Shown here: piece after piece, positions 63,305-64,000 of the stretch
Position numbering within the stretch: position 1 is the first letter of the stretch
Layout: the number at the start of each line of letters is the position of its first letter
DNA from: Aralia elata
Lineage: Eukaryota; Streptophyta; Magnoliopsida; Apiales; Araliaceae
Direction of reading: 5' to 3'
Assembly: GCA_034770075.1 (NCBI GenBank)
Contig: CM068377.1
Span: 57,034,275-57,098,274, forward strand
DNA length: 64,000 bases
Made by a program: the position numbers and the translations under genes
The notes under the pieces: generated by a model
What the model saw: the letters and a program-made list of their open reading frames with translations, nothing else
The model's database searches: none
What the model was told of the DNA's origin: nothing

Positions 63305-64000
63305 GCATGAGAACACAACCTAGGCCTTTGCCTGAAGTATCGTTGTAGATGACAAATCCTCCCGATCCTGATGGTATTACCAAAACAGGTGCTAAAATAG
63401 TCTCCTCTTGAGTTCTTGAAAACTCTTCTCGCATTCTTCACTCCATTCGAACTTCGTGCTTTTCCGAGTAAGCTGAGTTAATGGAATGAAAATTTGAGAG
63501 AATCCTTCTACGAACCTCCGATAATAACCAGCTAGGCCCAAAAAGCTTCGTACTTTGGTTACTGACTTAGGTTGCTCCCAATTTGATACTGCTTCATTCT
63601 TCGTCGGGTCAATCGAGATTCCTTGTTTAGATATCACGTGTCCAAGGAATACTACCTCCTCAAGCCAGAACTCGCATTTCTTCAACTTGGCATATAGTTT
63701 ATTTTCATGAAGCTTTTGGAGTATCAGCCTCAAGTGTTGCTCATGATCTTCACAACTTTTGGAGTATATGAGGATGTCATCAATACAACCATGAAATAAT
63801 CCAAATATTCCTTGAATATTCAGTTCATCATATCCATGAAGGCAACAAGAGCATTAGTTAATCTGAAAGACATGACTAGGAATTCATAATGCCGGTATCG
63901 AGTTCTGAAGGCAGTCTTGGGAATGCCATCAGCTTTAATCTTTAATTGATGATATCCAGAATGAAGATTGATCTTTGAAAAGAATTGAGCACTTTGTAAC
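63305..64000 (-). pseudogene. element K: Ty3/gypsy reverse transcriptase and RNase H fragment
   Basis: Read from 64000 leftwards: SGYHQLKIKADGIPKTAFRTRY, EFLVMSF, then a TGA after MMN, a frame change next to the IDD catalytic motif (near 63780), then KKCEFWLEEVVFLGHVIS, a QPKSVTKVRSFLGLAGYYRRF stretch, another frame change near 63400, and APVLVIPSGSGGFVIYNDTSGKGLGCVLM at the start of RNase H. There copia G interrupts it at 63304. The sequence is of the chromovirus kind (Tekay or CRM-like) but clearly distinct from P. It continues beyond the right edge of the window. Confidence 0.92.

Overview
This window looks like intergenic heterochromatin from a flowering plant, most likely a eudicot. Nearly every base can be assigned to LTR retrotransposons stacked inside one another, plus two miniature DNA transposons. 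I found no intact host gene, tRNA, rRNA or CRISPR array. The species cannot be named from the sequence alone.

Nesting order, read from target-site duplications (TSDs) and rejoined reading frames. The oldest layer visible is K, a Ty3/gypsy reverse-transcriptase fragment (63305-64000, minus). Ty1/copia element G is inserted in K, and G's body is split into 10235-10310, 57641-58709 and 61361-63304. Three elements are inserted in G: P (1-10234, minus), a Tekay/Del-type chromovirus; A (10311-57640, plus), a non-coding large LTR element; and I (58710-61360), a solo LTR that holds J (58918-59867). A's 5' LTR holds a hairpin MITE (11649-12047) and solo LTR B (13896-21110), which holds element C (16383-20649). 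A's 3' LTR holds element D (25501-39239, minus; with SIRE-like solo LTR L inside it), a hAT-like MITE (39642-40061) and element E (41591-56923, plus). E's LTRs carry insertion F.

P is the only element with nearly complete proteins. Its gag-protease-RT-RNase H-integrase-chromodomain frame (4614 to 64) is broken by two in-frame TAG codons. Upstream of gag lies an extra acidic/coiled-coil reading frame (5833-5005) with one frameshift. A, D and E have LTRs of about 4-5 kb and homologous 2.2-2.6 kb internal regions with no protein coding. They look like non-autonomous (LARD-like) relatives that would depend on proteins from an element such as P.

The most interesting signals are structural. A string of short perfect hairpins follows the tRNA primer-binding site in P, A, D and E. 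An AGGA/GAGGA-loop hairpin with a compensated base pair sits beside the polypurine tract. GC-rich palindromes recur in LTRs of unrelated families. A pectate-lyase fragment is captured in A's LTRs. E's 5' LTR is chimeric.
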